Assembly (NCBI RefSeq): GCF_025717535.1
Contig: NZ_JAJIRO010000003.1
Coordinates: 744,001 to 808,000, forward strand
Direction of reading: 5' to 3'
DNA length: 64,000 nucleotides
DNA from: Paucibacter sp. Y2R2-4
Lineage (GTDB): Bacteria; Pseudomonadota; Gammaproteobacteria; Burkholderiales; Burkholderiaceae_C
Part shown: piece by piece, positions 55,580 through 64,000 of the stretch
Layout of the letters: every line of letters begins with the position of its first letter
How positions within the stretch are numbered: position 1 is the stretch's first letter
The notes under the pieces: generated by a model
Seen by the model: only the letters and a program-made list of their open reading frames with translations
What the model was told of the DNA's origin: nothing
Databases searched by the model: none
Translations under genes and position numbers: made by a program

Positions 55580-56050
55580 ATGCCACGTCGTCGCGAAGTA
55601 CCCAAGCGCGAGATCCTGCCTGATCCAAAATTCGGCAATGTTGATCTGTCCAAGTTCATGAACGTCATCATGGAATCGGGCAAGAAGGCTGTTGCAGAGC
55701 GCATCATTTACGGCGCCCTGGAACAAGTCGAAAAGAAGGTCGGCAAGGACCCAATGGAAGTGTTCTTGGTCGCGTTGAACAACGTCAAACCAATGGTCGA
55801 AGTGAAGTCACGCCGCGTTGGCGGTGCGAACTACCAAGTTCCCGTGGAAGTTCGCCCTGTCCGCCGGATGGCTCTGGCCATGCGATGGTTGAAAGAATCG
55901 GCTCGCAAGCGTGGTGAGAAGTCCATGTCTCAGCGTCTGGCCAATGAACTGCTGGAAGCGGCCGAAGGCCGTGGCGGCGCCATGAAGAAGCGTGACGAAG
56001 TTCACCGCATGGCCGAAGCCAACAAGGCGTTCTCGCACTTCCGCTTCTAA
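55580..56050 (+). CDS. rpsG: 30S ribosomal protein S7
   Basis: A 156-residue protein, [20 protein letters not shown] at the start and [17 protein letters not shown] at the end. It organises the 16S 3' major domain and in E. coli controls str operon translation. A 170-base gap after rpsL, with no gene, could hold the S7 binding site. AAGGAAGAATCCC precedes the ATG. Confidence 0.98.
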   Translation: MPRRREVPKREILPDPKFGNVDLSKFMNVIMESGKKAVAERIIYGALEQVEKKVGKDPMEVFLVALNNVKPMVEVKSRRVGGANYQVPVEVRPVRRMALAMRWLKESARKRGEKSMSQRLANELLEAAEGRGGAMKKRDEVHRMAEANKAFSHFRF

Positions 56051-56120
56051 ACTACTTCGACTCAGCCGCCTCGGGTTTCTACTGACCCGTTGGCGGCTCC
56101 TGCCTTTCTGGAGTGACATC

Positions 56121-58223
56121 ATGGCACGCAAGACCCCCATCGAGCGCTACCGCAATATCGGTATCTCGGCGCACATCGACGCTGGCAAGACCACGACGAC
56201 CGAGCGTATCCTCTATTACACCGGTGTGAACCACAAGATCGGTGAAGTGCATGATGGCGCCGCCACCATGGACTGGATGGAGCAAGAGCAAGAGCGCGGC
56301 ATCACGATTACCTCGGCTGCCACGACCTGCTTCTGGAAGGGCATGGACGCTTCGCGCCCCGAGCACCGCATCAACATCATCGACACCCCCGGACACGTTG
56401 ACTTCACCATTGAAGTTGAGCGTTCGATGCGCGTGTTGGACGGCGCCTGCATGGTTTACTGTGCAGTGGGCGGCGTGCAGCCCCAGTCGGAAACTGTTTG
56501 GCGTCAGGCCAACAAGTACAAAGTGCCGCGTCTGGCCTTTGTGAACAAGATGGACCGTACCGGTGCCAACTTCTACAAGGTCGTGGACCAAATGAAGGCT
56601 CGCCTGAAGGCGAACCCGGTTCCCGTCGTGTTGCCGATCGGCGCCGAAGAAAACTTCAAGGGCGTGATCGACTTGATGGTCATGAAGGCCATCTACTGGG
56701 ATGAAGCTTCCCAGGGCATGAAGTTTGACTATCGTGAGATCCCTGCTGAGTTGCAGGCTGAAGCTCAAAAGTGGCGCGACAACCTGGTTGAAGCCGCCGC
56801 CGAGTCGAACGAAGACATGATGAACAAGTACCTGGAAACCGGCGAGCTGAGCGAAGCCGAGATCCTGGAAGGCATCCGTGCCCGTACCTTGGCTGCTGAA
56901 ATCCAGCCAATGTTCTGCGGTACCGCGTTCAAGAACAAGGGCGTGCAGCGCATGCTGGACGGCGTGCTGGACTTCATGCCTTCGCCGATCGACGTGCCAC
57001 CAGTTCCGGGCACCGACGAGAACGATGCGCCTGACAGCCGTGAAGCGTCGGACAGTGCCAAGTTCTCGGCGCTGGCTTTCAAGCTGATGACTGACCCCTA
57101 TGTTGGTCAGCTGACTTTCGTGCGCGTGTATTCCGGCGTGTTGAAGTCGGGCGACTCGGTCTACAACCCGATTCGCGGCAAGAAGGAGCGTATCGGTCGT
57201 ATTCTGCAGATGCACGCCAACCAGCGTGAAGAAATCTCGGAAATTCTGGCCGGCGACATCGCTGCTTGCGTGGGTCTGAAGGACGTGACCACCGGCGAAA
57301 CCCTGTGCGATCCCGAGTCCATCATCACCTTGGAAAAGATGGTGTTCCCTGAGCCTGTGATTTCTCAGGCCGTGGAACCCAAGACCAAGGCTGACCAGGA
57401 AAAGATGGGTATCGCCCTGGGCCGTTTGGCCAAGGAAGATCCTTCTTTCCGCCTGCGTACCGACGAAGAATCGGGCCAGACCATCATTTCCGGCATGGGC
57501 GAGTTGCACCTGGAAATTATTGTCGACCGCATGAAGCGTGAGTTCGGTGTGGAAGCCAACGTCGGCAAGCCGCAAGTGGCTTACCGCGAAACCATCCGCA
57601 AGACCGCAACCGATGTCGAAGGCAAGTTCGTTCGCCAGTCCGGTGGTAAGGGTCAATACGGTCACGTTGTGCTGACCGTTGAGCCGCAAGAAGCCGGCAA
57701 GGGCTTCGAGTTCGTCGACGCGATCAAGGGCGGTGTGGTTCCTCGCGAATTCATCCCTGCGGTTGAAAAGGGCGTTATCGACAGCCTGCCGAACGGCGTG
57801 CTGGCCGGTTTCCCGGTTGTGGACGTGAAGGTCACGCTGACTTTCGGTTCCTACCACGAAGTGGACTCGAACGAGAACGCCTTCAAGATGGCTGCTTCGA
57901 TGGGCTTCAAGGAAGGCTGCCGCAAGGCTTCGCCAGTGATCCTGGAGCCGATGATGGCTGTTGAAGTTGAGACGCCTGAAGACTATGCCGGTAACGTGAT
58001 GGGCGACCTGTCCAGCCGTCGCGGTATGGTTCAAGGTATGGACGACATGGTCGGCGGCGGCAAGGTCATCAAGGCCGAAGTCCCGCTGTCGGAAATGTTC
58101 GGCTACTCGACGACCCTGCGTTCCGCAACGCAAGGCCGCGCGACCTACACCATGGAGTTCAAGCACTACAGCGAAGCTCCGAAGAACGTGGCTGACGCCA
58201 TCATTACCGCTCGCGGTAAGTAA
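56121..58223 (+). CDS. fusA: Elongation factor G
   Basis: A 700-residue translocase GTPase. The ATG at 56121 gives [35 protein letters not shown] with the G1 loop; [22 protein letters not shown] and NKMDRTGA are G2-G4. Domains II to V follow at normal length, ending AIITARGK. It lies between rpsG and the second tuf, the usual order. Confidence 0.98.
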   Translation: MARKTPIERYRNIGISAHIDAGKTTTTERILYYTGVNHKIGEVHDGAATMDWMEQEQERGITITSAATTCFWKGMDASRPEHRINIIDTPGHVDFTIEVERSMRVLDGACMVYCAVGGVQPQSETVWRQANKYKVPRLAFVNKMDRTGANFYKVVDQMKARLKANPVPVVLPIGAEENFKGVIDLMVMKAIYWDEASQGMKFDYREIPAELQAEAQKWRDNLVEAAAESNEDMMNKYLETGELSEAEILEGIRARTLAAEIQPMFCGTAFKNKGVQRMLDGVLDFMPSPIDVPPVPGTDENDAPDSREASDSAKFSALAFKLMTDPYVGQLTFVRVYSGVLKSGDSVYNPIRGKKERIGRILQMHANQREEISEILAGDIAACVGLKDVTTGETLCDPESIITLEKMVFPEPVISQAVEPKTKADQEKMGIALGRLAKEDPSFRLRTDEESGQTIISGMGELHLEIIVDRMKREFGVEANVGKPQVAYRETIRKTATDVEGKFVRQSGGKGQYGHVVLTVEPQEAGKGFEFVDAIKGGVVPREFIPAVEKGVIDSLPNGVLAGFPVVDVKVTLTFGSYHEVDSNENAFKMAASMGFKEGCRKASPVILEPMMAVEVETPEDYAGNVMGDLSSRRGMVQGMDDMVGGGKVIKAEVPLSEMFGYSTTLRSATQGRATYTMEFKHYSEAPKNVADAIITARGK

Positions 58224-58381
58224 GTCCTCTAAGGCGCTGGGCTCGAATCGAAGCCCGGCGCTTTTCCTCATTTGAGATCGTCTTCGTCAATGTCTACCCG
58301 GTTGCCAGTCGCTGGGATCAAAAGGCTTGATGGAAACGCTAAACCCTGAGACTGGCAAACTGTTCTTTTTGGAGCAATACC

Positions 58382-59572
58382 ATGGCAAAGAGTAAATTCG
58401 AACGCACCAAGCCGCACGTCAACGTCGGCACCATCGGTCACGTGGACCATGGCAAGACCACTCTGACGGCTGCGATCGCAACCGTGCTGTCGAAGAAGTT
58501 CGGCGGCGAGGCCAAGGCCTATGACCAGATCGACGCTGCGCCTGAAGAAAAGGCTCGCGGCATCACGATCAACACCGCTCACGTCGAGTACGAAACCGCT
58601 GGCCGTCACTACGCCCACGTGGACTGCCCCGGCCACGCTGACTATGTGAAGAACATGATCACCGGCGCCGCTCAGATGGACGGCGCTATTCTGGTGTGCT
58701 CGGCCGCTGACGGCCCAATGCCCCAGACTCGCGAGCACATCCTGTTGGCTCGTCAGGTCGGCGTGAAGTACATCATCGTCTTCCTGAACAAGTGCGACAT
58801 GGTGGATGACGCTGAGTTGCTGGAACTGGTCGAAATGGAAGTGCGCGAGCTGCTGTCCAAGTACGACTTCCCTGGCGACGATACCCCCATCATCAAGGGT
58901 TCGGCCAAGCTGGCTCTGGAAGGCGACACGGGCGATCTGGGCGAACAAGCCATCTTCCGTTTGGCCGACGCGCTGGACAGCTACATCCCTACGCCTGAGC
59001 GCGCCATGGACGGTGCTTTCTTGCTGCCGGTGGAAGACGTGTTCTCGATCTCGGGTCGCGGCACTGTGGTGACCGGTCGTATCGAGCGCGGCATCATCAA
59101 GGTCGGTGAAGAAATCGAAATCGTGGGTATCCGCGACGTTCAGAAGACCACCGTCACTGGCGTGGAAATGTTCCGCAAGCTGCTGGACCAAGGTCAAGCA
59201 GGCGACAACGTCGGCATCTTGCTGCGCGGCACCAAGCGTGAAGACGTCGAGCGCGGCCAAGTGCTGAGCAAGCCCGGTTCGATCAAGCCACACACTCACT
59301 TCACGGCTGAGGTGTATGTGCTGTCGAAGGAAGAAGGCGGCCGTCACACTCCGTTCTTCAACAACTACCGTCCTCAGTTCTACTTCCGTACCACGGACGT
59401 GACTGGCGCTGTTGAGCTGCCGGCCGACAAGGAAATGGTCATGCCTGGCGACAACGTCGGCATCACCGTGAAGCTGATCGCTCCGATCGCCATGGAAACC
59501 GGTCTGCGCTTCGCGATCCGCGAAGGTGGCCGTACCGTCGGTTCGGGCGTGGTTGCAACCATCATTGCCTAA
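58382..59572 (+). CDS. tuf: Elongation factor Tu, second copy
   Basis: A 396-residue protein identical in sequence to the first copy, with the same G motifs. The nucleotide differences from the first copy cluster in the first ~30 codons plus a few scattered positions (for example GTC for GTA near 59214 and ACC for ACT near 59560). The flanking DNA is unrelated between copies, so the similarity stops at the gene ends. It is the str-operon copy. Confidence 0.98.
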   Translation: MAKSKFERTKPHVNVGTIGHVDHGKTTLTAAIATVLSKKFGGEAKAYDQIDAAPEEKARGITINTAHVEYETAGRHYAHVDCPGHADYVKNMITGAAQMDGAILVCSAADGPMPQTREHILLARQVGVKYIIVFLNKCDMVDDAELLELVEMEVRELLSKYDFPGDDTPIIKGSAKLALEGDTGDLGEQAIFRLADALDSYIPTPERAMDGAFLLPVEDVFSISGRGTVVTGRIERGIIKVGEEIEIVGIRDVQKTTVTGVEMFRKLLDQGQAGDNVGILLRGTKREDVERGQVLSKPGSIKPHTHFTAEVYVLSKEEGGRHTPFFNNYRPQFYFRTTDVTGAVELPADKEMVMPGDNVGITVKLIAPIAMETGLRFAIREGGRTVGSGVVATIIA

Positions 59573-59668
59573 GACTTTTGCGTGACCGGTCCGGCTTGTC
59601 ATCTCGAGTGATGAGTCGGGCTTCACCAACTCCGCAGCTTCGGCTGCTCGCTCTTTGAAGGAATCGTC

Positions 59669-59980
59669 ATGCAAAAGCAAAAGATCCGCATTCGCCTGAA
59701 GGCGTTTGATTACAAGCTGATCGATCAGTCGGCCGCTGAAATCGTTGAAACCGCCAAGCGCACTGGCGCGATCGTCCGTGGCCCCGTGCCGCTGCCGACT
59801 CGCATGCAGCGTTTCGACATTCTGCGTTCGCCGCACGTCAACAAGTCGTCGCGCGACCAGTTTGAAATCCGCACCCATCAGCGTCTGATGGACATCGTTG
59901 ATCCGACCGACAAGACTGTTGATGCTTTGATGAAGCTCGACCTGCCTGCCGGCGTCGACGTTGAAATCAAGCTGCAGTAA
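59669..59980 (+). CDS. rpsJ: 30S ribosomal protein S10
   Basis: A 103-residue protein, [20 protein letters not shown] at the start, with the conserved [30 protein letters not shown]10 is also NusE, partner of NusB and NusG. Here it ends the str/tuf transcript: a strong terminator follows and the rest of the S10 genes have their own promoter. Confidence 0.98.
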   Translation: MQKQKIRIRLKAFDYKLIDQSAAEIVETAKRTGAIVRGPVPLPTRMQRFDILRSPHVNKSSRDQFEIRTHQRLMDIVDPTDKTVDALMKLDLPAGVDVEIKLQ

Positions 59981-60026
59981 TTTCTGACGGCGCCGAACCT
60001 CCGGGTGCGGCCGGCAGAATTGCGAG

Positions 60027-60055
60027 AAGGGCAAGTCGAAAGACTTGCCCTTTTT
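60027..60055 (+). terminator. Intrinsic terminator after rpsJ
   Basis: AAGGGCAAGTC, loop GAAA, GACTTGCCCTT and further Ts (60027-60055). An 11-bp perfect stem with a stable tetraloop, 47 bases after the rpsJ stop. Confidence 0.9.
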
Positions 60056-60077
60056 CATTGGATGCTGGCGCTAAGAC

Positions 60078-60107
60078 TTGCGTGACCTCTAGGGTTCACG
60101 CTATACT
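60078..60107 (+). promoter_or_regulatory. Promoter of the rplC operon
   Basis: TTGCGT (60078-60083), 18 bases, TATACT (60102-60107). It lies between the rpsJ terminator and rplC and would drive rplCDWB-rpsS-rplV-rpsC. Confidence 0.65.
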
Positions 60108-60114
60108 CGCCAGC

Positions 60115-60274
60115 TTTTCCGCGCTACTTCATTGTTGCGCGGGATTTGGCGCATCAAGCCAATGCCCTCCCGCAAGGAGGGCAAAGTCTTGGTGCACTGG
60201 TCAGCCCGGCCAATCGATGTCGGGTGTTTGCAAATGGCTTCCAGGGTCAAAACCTGTGGGGCTGGAGAAAAACC
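60115..60274 (+). promoter_or_regulatory. Structured leader of the rplC operon
   Basis: The roughly 160-base leader contains a strong hairpin GCCCTCC-CGCAA-GGAGGGC (60164-60182) and other G/C-rich arms, and no gene. In E. coli L4 controls the S10 operon through such a leader upstream of rpsJ; here a similar role upstream of rplC is possible but unproven. Confidence 0.4.
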
Positions 60275-60946
60275 ATGAGTCTAAGCAATCGTCTCGGATT
60301 GCTGGGCCGCAAGGTGGGCATGATGCGCATCTTCACAGACGACGGCGATGCCGTGCCTGTGACAGTGCTCGATGTGTCCGACAACCGCGTGTCCCAGATC
60401 AAGACCGTAGAAAACGACGGCTACACCGCCATTCAGGTGGTGTTCGGTTCGCGCAAAGCATCGCGCGTGACCAAGCCGGAAGCCGGCCACCTTGCTAAGG
60501 CAGGTGTTGAAGCCGGTCGTGTGATGAGCGAATTCCGCGTTGCCGCTGAAGTCGCCGCTGAATACAAGCTCGGCGCGCAAGTGCCTGTCTCGCTGTTCGC
60601 AGCGGGCCAACTGGTGGATGTGCAAGGCACTTCTATCGGTAAAGGCTTCGAAGGCACCATCAAGCGTCACAACTTCGCCTCGCAGCGTGCGTCCCACGGT
60701 AACAGCCGTTCGCACAATGTTCCTGGCTCCATCTCGATGGCGCAGGATCCGGGCCGTGTGTTCCCTGGCAAGAAGATGTCGGGTCACCTGGGTGACGTCA
60801 CCGTGACTACACAAAACCTGGACATCGTGCGCGTTGACGAAGCTCGTCAATTGCTGCTGGTCCGCGGTGCTGTGCCTGGCGCCAAGAACGGCCACGTTGT
60901 CGTGCGCCCGGCTGTCAAGGTCAAGGTCAAGAAGGGAGCCAACTGA
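60275..60946 (+). CDS. rplC: 50S ribosomal protein L3
   Basis: A 223-residue protein from the ATG at 60275 with GGAG eight to eleven bases upstream. [71 protein letters not shown] are the conserved parts; the last holds the Gln methylated by PrmB in relatives. The stop overlaps the rplD start. Confidence 0.97.
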   Translation: MSLSNRLGLLGRKVGMMRIFTDDGDAVPVTVLDVSDNRVSQIKTVENDGYTAIQVVFGSRKASRVTKPEAGHLAKAGVEAGRVMSEFRVAAEVAAEYKLGAQVPVSLFAAGQLVDVQGTSIGKGFEGTIKRHNFASQRASHGNSRSHNVPGSISMAQDPGRVFPGKKMSGHLGDVTVTTQNLDIVRVDEARQLLLVRGAVPGAKNGHVVVRPAVKVKVKKGAN

Positions 60947-61566
60947 TGCAGCTCGAGCTCCTGAATGAGCAAGGTCAGGCCACTGCCAAGGTGGACGCTC
61001 CTGACACGCTGTTTGCTCGCGATTACAACGAAGCCCTGGTTCACCAGGTGGTCGTGGCCTTCCAGGCCAATGCCCGCCAAGGTACCCGCGCTCAGAAGGA
61101 CCGCGAACAAGTTAAGCACTCCACGAAGAAGCCTTTCCGTCAAAAGGGAACTGGCCGCGCTCGTGCGGGTATGACTTCCTCGCCTCTGTGGCGTGGCGGT
61201 GGTCGGATTTTCCCGAACATGCCTGATGAGAACTTCACGCACAAGCTGAACAAGAAGATGTATCGCGCCGGTATGGCCGCCATCTTGTCGCAGCTGGCCC
61301 GTGAAGGTCGCCTGGCTGTGGTCGATTCGATCACTCTGGAAGCCCCGAAGACCAAGCTGCTGGCTGCTAAGTTCAAGGCTATGGGCCTCGAATCGGTCAT
61401 GCTGATCGCTGATCAGCTGGACGACAACCTGCTGTTGGCTTCGCGCAACCTCGCCAATGTCCTGGTCTGCGAGCCGCGTTATGCGGATCCGCTGTCGCTG
61501 GTCTTCTATAAGAAGGTTCTGGTGACTAAGGCCGCAATGGAGCAACTCAAGGAGATGCTGGCATGA
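60946..61566 (+). CDS. rplD: 50S ribosomal protein L4
   Basis: A 206-residue protein starting at an ATG that overlaps the rplC stop. The loop [31 protein letters not shown] reaches into the exit tunnel. It overlaps rplW by a few bases, indicating coupled translation. In E. coli L4 is the operon repressor. Confidence 0.97.
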   Translation: MQLELLNEQGQATAKVDAPDTLFARDYNEALVHQVVVAFQANARQGTRAQKDREQVKHSTKKPFRQKGTGRARAGMTSSPLWRGGGRIFPNMPDENFTHKLNKKMYRAGMAAILSQLAREGRLAVVDSITLEAPKTKLLAAKFKAMGLESVMLIADQLDDNLLLASRNLANVLVCEPRYADPLSLVFYKKVLVTKAAMEQLKEMLA

Positions 61567-61877
61567 GCGCCGTGAAATATTCTGAAGGCCGTTTGGCCTC
61601 GGTGCTGCTGGCTCCTATCGTGTCCGAAAAGGCCACGGCAGTTGCTGAGAAGCACAACCAAGTGTTGTTCAAGGTCCTGCGCGACGCCACCAAGCCCGAA
61701 ATCAAGGCCGCTGTTGAACTGATGTTCAAGGTCGAGGTTGAGGCTGTGAACGTTGTTCAGGTCAAGGGCAAGGTCAAGCGTTTCGGCCGTTCCATCGGTC
61801 GCCGCGACCACGTCAAGAAGGCGTACGTGTCGCTGAAGGCGGGCCAAGAGCTCAACTTCTCCGGGGAGGCTGCGTAA
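61563..61877 (+). CDS. rplW: 50S ribosomal protein L23
   Basis: A 104-residue protein with [39 protein letters not shown] and the C-terminal [24 protein letters not shown]. It sits at the tunnel exit and binds trigger factor and SRP. Overlaps both neighbours at its ends. Confidence 0.97.
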   Translation: MSAVKYSEGRLASVLLAPIVSEKATAVAEKHNQVLFKVLRDATKPEIKAAVELMFKVEVEAVNVVQVKGKVKRFGRSIGRRDHVKKAYVSLKAGQELNFSGEAA

Positions 61878-62701
61878 TGGCCGTCGTAAAAGTTAAGCCA
61901 ACTTCACCAGGCCGCCGTGCCGTTGTGAAGGTGGTGCACTCGCACCTGCACAAGGGCGCGCCTGAGGCGTCGCTGCTTGAGCCGCAAAAGCAAAACTCTG
62001 GCCGTAACAACAACGGTCACATCACAGTTCGCCACAAGGGCGGTGGTCATAAGCACCACTACCGCGTGGTTGACTTCAAGCGCAACAAGGACGGCATCCC
62101 CGCCAAGGTTGAGCGCATTGAATACGACCCGAACCGTACGGCCCACATCGCTCTGGTGTGCTATGCCGACGGCGAGCGTCGCTACATCATCGCTCCGCGT
62201 GGCTTGGAAGTCGGTTCAACCATCTTGAGCGGCGCAGAAGCCCCGATCAAGGCTGGCAACACGCTGCCTATCCGCAACATCCCCGTCGGCTCGACCATTC
62301 ACTGCGTCGAAATGCTGCCAGGCAAGGGTGCTCAGATCGCTCGCTCGGCTGGCGTGTCTGTGGTGCTGATGGCTCGCGAAGGCATCTACGCTCAGCTGCG
62401 TTTGCGCTCCGGTGAAGTTCGTCGTATCCACATCGATTGCCGCGCCACCATTGGTGAAGTGTCGAACGAAGAGCATCAGCTGCGCCAGTACGGCAAGGCC
62501 GGTGCGATCCGTTGGAAGGGCATCCGTCCGACCGTTCGTGGTACCGCCATGAACCCGGTGGATCACCCGCACGGTGGTGGTGAAGGTCGTACCGGTGAAG
62601 GCCAGGCGCCTGTGTCGCCGTGGAACACCCTCACGAAGGGCTTCCGCACTCGTAACAACAAGCGTACGCAGACGTTCATCGTTTCGCGTCGCAAGAAGTA
62701 A
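61877..62701 (+). CDS. rplB: 50S ribosomal protein L2
   Basis: A 274-residue protein; [46 protein letters not shown] and [19 protein letters not shown] with the conserved His are visible. It is needed for subunit joining and peptidyl transfer. Its ATG overlaps the rplW stop. Confidence 0.98.
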   Translation: MAVVKVKPTSPGRRAVVKVVHSHLHKGAPEASLLEPQKQNSGRNNNGHITVRHKGGGHKHHYRVVDFKRNKDGIPAKVERIEYDPNRTAHIALVCYADGERRYIIAPRGLEVGSTILSGAEAPIKAGNTLPIRNIPVGSTIHCVEMLPGKGAQIARSAGVSVVLMAREGIYAQLRLRSGEVRRIHIDCRATIGEVSNEEHQLRQYGKAGAIRWKGIRPTVRGTAMNPVDHPHGGGEGRTGEGQAPVSPWNTLTKGFRTRNNKRTQTFIVSRRKK

Positions 62702-62711
62702 AGGGTAGGCC

Positions 62712-62990
62712 ATGACTCGTTCACTGAAGAAGGGCCCGTTCATTGACCATCACCTCTTGGCTAAGGTCGAGAAGGCAGTGGCCAACAAGGACAAAAAGCC
62801 TATCAAGACTTGGTCGCGTCGTTCGACGATCTTGCCCGAATTCATCGGTCTGACGATCGCCGTCCACAACGGCAAGCAACACGTGCCGGTCTATGTGTCT
62901 GACCAGATGGTTGGCCATAAGCTGGGCGAATTCGCGCTGACCCGCACCTTCAAAGGCCACCCGGCCGACAAGAAGGCCGGGAAGAAATAA
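62712..62990 (+). CDS. rpsS: 30S ribosomal protein S19
   Basis: A 92-residue protein, [21 protein letters not shown] to GKK, with [48 protein letters not shown] in pieces as in all bacteria. It contacts 16S rRNA in the head. 11 bases after rplB. Confidence 0.98.
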   Translation: MTRSLKKGPFIDHHLLAKVEKAVANKDKKPIKTWSRRSTILPEFIGLTIAVHNGKQHVPVYVSDQMVGHKLGEFALTRTFKGHPADKKAGKK

Positions 62991-63001
62991 GGATGCCAAC
63001 G

Positions 63002-63331
63002 ATGGAAACCAAAGCAATCGTTCGCGGTGTTCGTCTTTCGTGTGATAAGGGCCGCCTGGTGGCTGACCTGATCCGCGGCAAGAAGGTGGACCACGCGCTG
63101 AACATCCTGGAATTCACCCAGAAGAAGGCGGCTGTCATCATCAAGAAGGCGCTGGAAAGCGCCATCGCCAACGCCGAGCACAACGACGGCGCTGACATTG
63201 ATGAACTGAAAGTCACCACGATCTATGTGGAGCAAGGTGCCACGTTGAAGCGTTTCTCTGCCCGCGCTAAAGGCCGTGGCAACCGCATCAGCAAGCCTAC
63301 CTGCCACATCTTCGTGTCGGTCGGCAACTGA
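63002..63331 (+). CDS. rplV: 50S ribosomal protein L22
   Basis: A 109-residue protein. The ATG at 63002 matches the family start [13 protein letters not shown] and has AAGGA eight bases upstream; an ATG at 62993 would add three residues. The tunnel loop and end [25 protein letters not shown] are typical. Confidence 0.97.
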   Translation: METKAIVRGVRLSCDKGRLVADLIRGKKVDHALNILEFTQKKAAVIIKKALESAIANAEHNDGADIDELKVTTIYVEQGATLKRFSARAKGRGNRISKPTCHIFVSVGN

Positions 63332-63347
63332 AGGCTGAAGGAAGACT

Positions 63348-64000
63348 ATGGGACAGAAAATACATCCGACCGGTTTTCGCCTGCCTGTCACCCGTAACTG
63401 GGCGTCGCGCTGGTACGCGTCGAACAAGAACTTCGCCACCATGCTGGCCGAAGATCTGCAAGTTCGCGACTACCTGAAGACCAAGCTCAAGAATGCTGCT
63501 GTTTCGCGCATTCTGATTGAGCGTCCGGCCAAGAACGCACGTATCACCATTTACTCGGCACGTCCGGGCGTGGTGATCGGCAAGAAGGGCGAGGACATTG
63601 AAAACCTGAAGGCCGAACTGACCAAGCGTCTGGGCGTGCCAGTGGCAGTGAACATCGAAGAAGTGCGCAAGCCTGAAATCGATGCTCAGCTGATCGCTGA
63701 CTCGATCACCCAGCAGCTGGAAAAGCGCATCATGTTCCGTCGCGCTATGAAGCGTGCGATGCAGAACGCCATGCGTTTGGGCGCTCAGGGTATCAAGATC
63801 ATGTCGTCCGGCCGTTTGAACGGCATCGAAATCGCTCGTTGCGAGTGGTACCGTGAAGGCCGCGTGCCTCTTCACACCCTGAAGGCTGACATCGACTACG
63901 GCTTCTCCGAAGCCAGTACGACGTACGGCATCATCGGCGTGAAGGTGTGGGTCTACCGTGGCGACCGCCTGGCTAACGGCGAAGCGCCTGTGATCAAGAG
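63348..64000 (+). CDS. rpsC: 30S ribosomal protein S3, 3' end cut by the window
   Basis: 217 codons are present, [24 protein letters not shown] onwards, before the window ends. The KH domain segment [28 protein letters not shown] is complete and the second domain is under way ([31 protein letters not shown]). It forms the mRNA entry site with S4 and S5. Confidence 0.97.
   Translation, partial: MGQKIHPTGFRLPVTRNWASRWYASNKNFATMLAEDLQVRDYLKTKLKNAAVSRILIERPAKNARITIYSARPGVVIGKKGEDIENLKAELTKRLGVPVAVNIEEVRKPEIDAQLIADSITQQLEKRIMFRRAMKRAMQNAMRLGAQGIKIMSSGRLNGIEIARCEWYREGRVPLHTLKADIDYGFSEASTTYGIIGVKVWVYRGDRLANGEAPVIK

Noticed and set aside
56079-58271. A long minus-strand open frame opposite fusA, and similar ones opposite both tuf genes
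   Set aside because: Shadows of highly biased genes; the two tuf shadows match each other only because the tuf genes do.

Overview
The window is chromosomal DNA from a GC-rich Gram-negative bacterium, most likely a betaproteobacterium of the Burkholderiales (Roseateles/Paucibacter/Rubrivivax-like). The evidence is the gene order secE-nusG-rplKAJL-rpoBC-rpsLG-fusA-tuf-rpsJ-rplCDWB, gph lying directly before trpEG, a GlcNAc catabolic operon of the NagK/NagR/NagA/NagB-II type, and several outer-membrane barrels ending in Phe. No rRNA gene, insertion sequence, phage or CRISPR array is seen.

Layout. (1) 1-7254, minus strand: an envelope/secretion locus. In transcription order it holds five small Sec-exported proteins, a periplasmic C39-type cysteine peptidase, a beta-barrel, a FadL-like porin and the start of one more secreted protein. 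The five small proteins share a motif just after the signal peptide that resembles the double-glycine leader recognised by C39 peptidases. This is the most novel-looking system here. (2) 7620-12859: an AraC regulator, a lipoprotein, a large MalT/LuxR-type ATPase regulator and a YciI protein. (3) 13033-22062: a GNAT-phosphoglycolate phosphatase fusion, a chalcone-isomerase-like protein, then a trp cluster (candidate trp leader peptide, trpE, trpG, ltaE, trpD, two membrane proteins, trpC) and ung. (4) 22072-32631: a TPR protein divergent from an amino-sugar operon (nagK, nagR, nagA, nagB-II, GH3 hexosaminidase, AmpG-like MFS transporter, GH16-like secreted protein, NagX-like acyltransferase). 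(5) 32741-39236: an AT-richer block with a SUMF1-fold lipoprotein, a flavin-dependent halogenase, a DUF6445-like dioxygenase candidate and a TonB-dependent receptor. (6) 39785-64000: three tRNAs, tuf, tRNA-Trp and the transcription/translation supercluster, running off the end inside rpsC. An orphan PIN protein sits between rpoC and rpsL.

How the genes work together: the nag genes form a pathway in which sugar is imported by the MFS transporter, trimmed by the GH3 enzyme, phosphorylated, deacetylated and deaminated to fructose-6-phosphate. The TonB receptor and GH16 protein may supply the outer-membrane and extracellular steps. In the first locus, Sec would export the small proteins, the C39 peptidase could trim them in the periplasm, and the barrel could pass them to the surface. 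Start codons were chosen by eye from signal peptides, Shine-Dalgarno (SD) sequences and overlaps, and several are uncertain, as noted.
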